Assembly (NCBI RefSeq): GCF_028898845.1
Contig: NZ_CP118575.1
Span: 314,326 to 378,325 of the forward strand
Source of the DNA: Streptomyces sp. WZ-12
Lineage (GTDB): Bacteria; Actinomycetota; Actinomycetes; Streptomycetales; Streptomycetaceae
Length of the DNA stretch: 64,000 nt
Direction of reading: 5' to 3'
Shown here one piece after another: positions 61,703 to 64,000 of this stretch. The notes beneath the pieces were generated by a model, which saw only the letters and a program-made list of their open reading frames with translations, ran no database searches and was not told where the DNA came from. Both the position numbers and the translations under genes were made by a program. The stretch's first letter is position 1; every line of letters begins with the position of its first letter.

Positions 61703-62442
61703 CCGTAGCCACCTACCAGTACGTCGACCTGCCCGATGCGTCCGTGGTCACCACTCGCGCTCTGCTCACCGCTCGGGAGAACATCGCCGACACGGTCGCC
61801 GCGCGGGCCATGATGTGTATCCACGGTGGCGCAGGCTTCGGCAAGACCCTCGCCGTCAACACCTGCCTGCGCGCACTCGAACCCGGCGAAGACGTCCGTA
61901 AAATCACCTTCCGGGCCCGGCCCACCGCCCGCGCGGTGCGCTACGAGTTGTTCACCGCTCTCGACCTGGCTGGTGAACCACCGCGCCACCCCAGCGAGTT
62001 CGACCGCCTGTTGAAGACCGCCCTGGCTGAACGTCCCCGCACCTTCCTGGTGGACGAGGCCCAGTGGCTCAACGGGGAGGCGTTCGAATACTTCCGCTAC
62101 CTGTGGGATGAACCCTCAACCCAGCTCGCGGTCATCTTCGTCGGAGGCGAGGCCTGCCACACCGTGCTGCGCCGCGAGCCGATGCTCTCCTCCCGCATCT
62201 TCATCTGGCAGCACTTCTCCCGCCTCGCTCCCAGCGAAGTCCTCGAGGCCATCCCGCTGTTCCACCCGATCTGGGCCGACGCCGACCCTGACGACATCAC
62301 CTTCGCCGACAGCCACGCCGCACACGGCAACTTCCGCGCCTGGGCCCAACTGACCGCCCACACCCGCACCGCCCTGGCCCGCACCGGACGCCCCCGCGTC
62401 GACCAGGAACTGCTGCGCTGGGCCTTCAGCCGCCTCGCCTGA
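61699..62442 (+). CDS. TniB/TnsC-like AAA ATPase
   Basis: 247 residues from GTG 61699. P-loop GGAGFGKT at about residues 42-49, Walker B RTFLVDEAQWL, and sensor-like IFVGGEA. It is of the ATPase family that selects targets for TniA/TnsB-type DDE transposases. Its transposase partner is truncated upstream, so it is now an orphan. Confidence 0.8.
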   Translation: MTVATYQYVDLPDASVVTTRALLTARENIADTVAARAMMCIHGGAGFGKTLAVNTCLRALEPGEDVRKITFRARPTARAVRYELFTALDLAGEPPRHPSEFDRLLKTALAERPRTFLVDEAQWLNGEAFEYFRYLWDEPSTQLAVIFVGGEACHTVLRREPMLSSRIFIWQHFSRLAPSEVLEAIPLFHPIWADADPDDITFADSHAAHGNFRAWAQLTAHTRTALARTGRPRVDQELLRWAFSRLA

Positions 62443-62573
62443 CCACCACACCGTCATGCCCCTCGTCGCGCCTCCGCCCATACCGCCCTGGCTGCCCACC
62501 ATCCGGCGTCCGGTCGGATCACCTTGCACCCCGGCCCGGGCACCACCAGCGAAACCGGCCTCGGAGACCTGAA

Positions 62574-62891
62574 GTGACCCTTCGACTGCGCCTCGTCCGC
62601 GACGCTGTCCGGCACGGACATGAGCTGAACGACCCGTATGCGGACAACGCCACCGCCTTCGTCGTCACCGGCGAAGGGATGAGCCGACACCCGAGCCGGT
62701 ATCCTGCCCGCGGGGCTGACGCCCTGGGCTGCGCCGACGCCCACACCACACCCGGGACACCCACACTGCCTGGAACACTGGTGGAAGGTCTTCCGGGATC
62801 AACGGACCGCTTGACGAACAACTTGACGATCCATCGAGCCGGGGTTGCCGTGTGGGGGCGAGAACCCGGTGCCGAGAGGACCCGTCCATGA
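62574..62891 (+). CDS. hypothetical protein downstream of tniB
   Basis: 105 residues from GTG 62574. The start (LRLVRDAVRHGHELNDPYAD) looks natural; the C-terminal half less so. Its stop overlaps the ATG of the next gene (ATGA), which supports both as real and coupled. A 38-codon frame from ATG 62456 ends just before it and might be a small leader gene. No TniQ motif seen. Confidence 0.45.
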   Translation: MTLRLRLVRDAVRHGHELNDPYADNATAFVVTGEGMSRHPSRYPARGADALGCADAHTTPGTPTLPGTLVEGLPGSTDRLTNNLTIHRAGVAVWGREPGAERTRP

Positions 62892-63310
62892 CCAAACGCA
62901 CGACCGAGCAGCAGCGCGCCCGCGAACTCCAGCGCACCGCACGCGAGCAGGGCACACACTTCAGCTACCACGAAGCCCTCAACTGGGTACGCGCCACCGC
63001 CGAGGCGCAGGCCGAGAATCCGGGCCTGATCGCTGTTGCAGTGCCGCACGATCACTGCGTCATGCTCTTTCCCGCGGATGAGGACCCTGAGAGCATCCGC
63101 AGGGCGGTCACGCCGACTCCCGCAGCCGAAGTCGAGCTCGCCAACGAGCTCCTTCAGCGTAGGAACGCTCTGATGGACAACCACTCCAAGACGGAGATCA
63201 TGACCCTGATCCTCAGGAGGTGGCGCGTTTCGCGCGCGGATCTCGCACGCTGCACCAAGCAGGAGCTCGCCAACGATCTGGTGCAGAGCGAGGACGGCCG
63301 CGAGCGTTGA
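62888..63310 (+). CDS. hypothetical protein
   Basis: 140 residues from ATG 62888 with GAGAGG upstream. The start (ARELQRTAREQGTHFSYHEALNW) resembles N-termini of small actinobacterial plasmid proteins. No domain recognised. It is the third gene of the tniB operon. Confidence 0.55.
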   Translation: MTKRTTEQQRARELQRTAREQGTHFSYHEALNWVRATAEAQAENPGLIAVAVPHDHCVMLFPADEDPESIRRAVTPTPAAEVELANELLQRRNALMDNHSKTEIMTLILRRWRVSRADLARCTKQELANDLVQSEDGRER

Positions 63311-63490
63311 CAGCGGACAGCGCAAGATCCAGGTAGACGGTCATTCCGGGTCTTGGCTGGCGGACAGCTCATCTCCCTGGTGATTGGGCTATTCGAGGCA
63401 GTCCGAACATCCATTCCGAACAGATGAATCCCTCCGGGGGTTTGCTCGTGATTGCCCGATCACATATGAGCGACTCCTCCCGGAGGGATC
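63311..63490. other. probable left end of a further IS21 element
   Basis: No gene. GGAGG at 63482-63486 is the ribosome-binding site of the istA that follows. Repeats were not clear enough to place the IS end. Confidence 0.4.
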
Positions 63491-64000
63491 GTGAAGAAGA
63501 ATGCCAGGGAAGTGATGGAGATCTTCGAGGCGTTGGATGCCACCGAGTGCGTGTACTCGGCGGCTCAGCTGGCGGGGGTTGATCCCAAGACCGTGCGCCG
63601 GTACGCACGGATGAGGGACAGGGGGATGCCCGTCGACGGACCGATCGTCCGCCCGAAGCTGATCGACCCGTTCATGCCGAAGATCGAGGAGTGGGTCGAA
63701 CGTTCGCAGGGCAAGGTCCGTGCCGACAAGCTCCACGAACGCCTGCAACTACTGGGTTTCACCGGTGATGAGCGCACGACCCGCCGGGCGGTGGCGAAGG
63801 CGAAGGAACGGTGGAAGGCCGGCCACCGCAGAACGTATCGCCCATGGATCGCTGAACCTGCGCTCTGGTGCCAATTCGACTGGGGTTGGGGACCGAAAGT
63901 GCCTGGCCCAGGCGGTGGCGAGCCCCGCCAAACGCTGTTGTTCTGCGCGTGGTTGGCGTGGTCCCGTTACCGGGTGGTGGTCCCGGCCTGGGACCGGTCG
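63491..64000 (+). CDS. istA: IS21-family IstA, N-terminal part (runs off window)
   Basis: From GTG 63491: the HTH region CVYSAAQLAGVDPKTVRRYA, then EEWVERSQGKVRADK, HRRTYRPWI and CQFDWGWGP leading into the rve core. This is the homologue that shows the istA at 1747-6966 to be one split gene. It is open at the right edge. Confidence 0.88.
   Translation, partial: MKKNAREVMEIFEALDATECVYSAAQLAGVDPKTVRRYARMRDRGMPVDGPIVRPKLIDPFMPKIEEWVERSQGKVRADKLHERLQLLGFTGDERTTRRAVAKAKERWKAGHRRTYRPWIAEPALWCQFDWGWGPKVPGPGGGEPRQTLLFCAWLAWSRYRVVVPAWDRS

Overview
The window is GC-rich DNA from an actinomycete, most likely Streptomyces or a close relative. The evidence is codon usage, frequent GTG/TTG starts, GTGA/ATGA gene overlaps, and families typical of Streptomyces linear plasmids and chromosome arms. 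Two partition loci, a plausible replication gene and the near absence of core metabolism suggest a large (probably linear) plasmid or a subtelomeric accessory region. No rRNA or tRNA gene was seen.

About two thirds of the window is mobile DNA, much of it nested. One IS3-family element (here IS3-A, 1323 bp, ends beginning TGAGGTTCCCCCG) is present as three complete copies (424-1746, 31387-32709, 36986-38308), one copy split by an IS630 element (12436-14928), three fragments (19245-20244, 49424-50155, 58431-58556) and one decayed relative (45879-46988). Other elements are IS3-C (20245-21555), IS3-D (46989-48307 and 52120-53438), an IS5/ISL2-like element IS5-B (29859-30750, 38645-39536, truncated at 15565-16277), ISAs1-like (16277-17578), two or three IS21-like systems, remnants of IS66, IS256, ISAzo13, IS110 and IS5, a 5'-truncated group II intron (32710-34430) and two Tn554-like tyrosine-recombinase cassettes (1961-5826 and 42353-45878). 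A Tn7/Tn5053-like TniA-TniB pair is split into remnants at 18974-19244 and 61236-62442.

Layout. 1-7905: an IS630 scrap, IS3-A, and an IS21 istA gene cut in two by a recombinase cassette, followed by istB. 8118-12401: partition island 1, with parB and a parA carrying two N-terminal ribbon-helix-helix-like segments, and five copies of one 19-bp palindrome, two of them inside parB and one at the centre of a 53-bp perfect palindrome. 12436-21555: nested IS block with three small host-like genes. 21556-29145: AT-rich island, parA2 with its partner gene, a small DNA-binding-like gene and a large replication-initiator-like gene; this looks like the plasmid maintenance core. 29209-34873: IS5/IS3/group II intron/IS66 block, which includes an exact 1349-bp inverted duplicate of 14929-16277. 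35107-36984: a secreted repeat peptide and the first Fic protein. 38309-41725: a phosphotransferase fragment and a class B penicillin-binding protein with KPG in place of KTG. 42008-48650: IS remnants and the second recombinase cassette. 48775-52119: an ImmA/IrrE-like protease, a second Fic protein and a broken zeta-like toxin. 53755-56073: a protein with four identical 93-residue Ig-like repeats and a seven-repeat RCC1-like propeller. 56189-64000: transposase remnants, an intact IS21 (istAB), TniB with two coupled small genes, and the start of another istA.

Functionally the stable cargo is plasmid maintenance (two ParA systems, Rep-like protein) plus toxin-like and stress-like genes (two Fic proteins, zeta, ImmA). 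Most other genes are broken by insertion. Family assignments rest on motif recognition by eye; no database search was possible.
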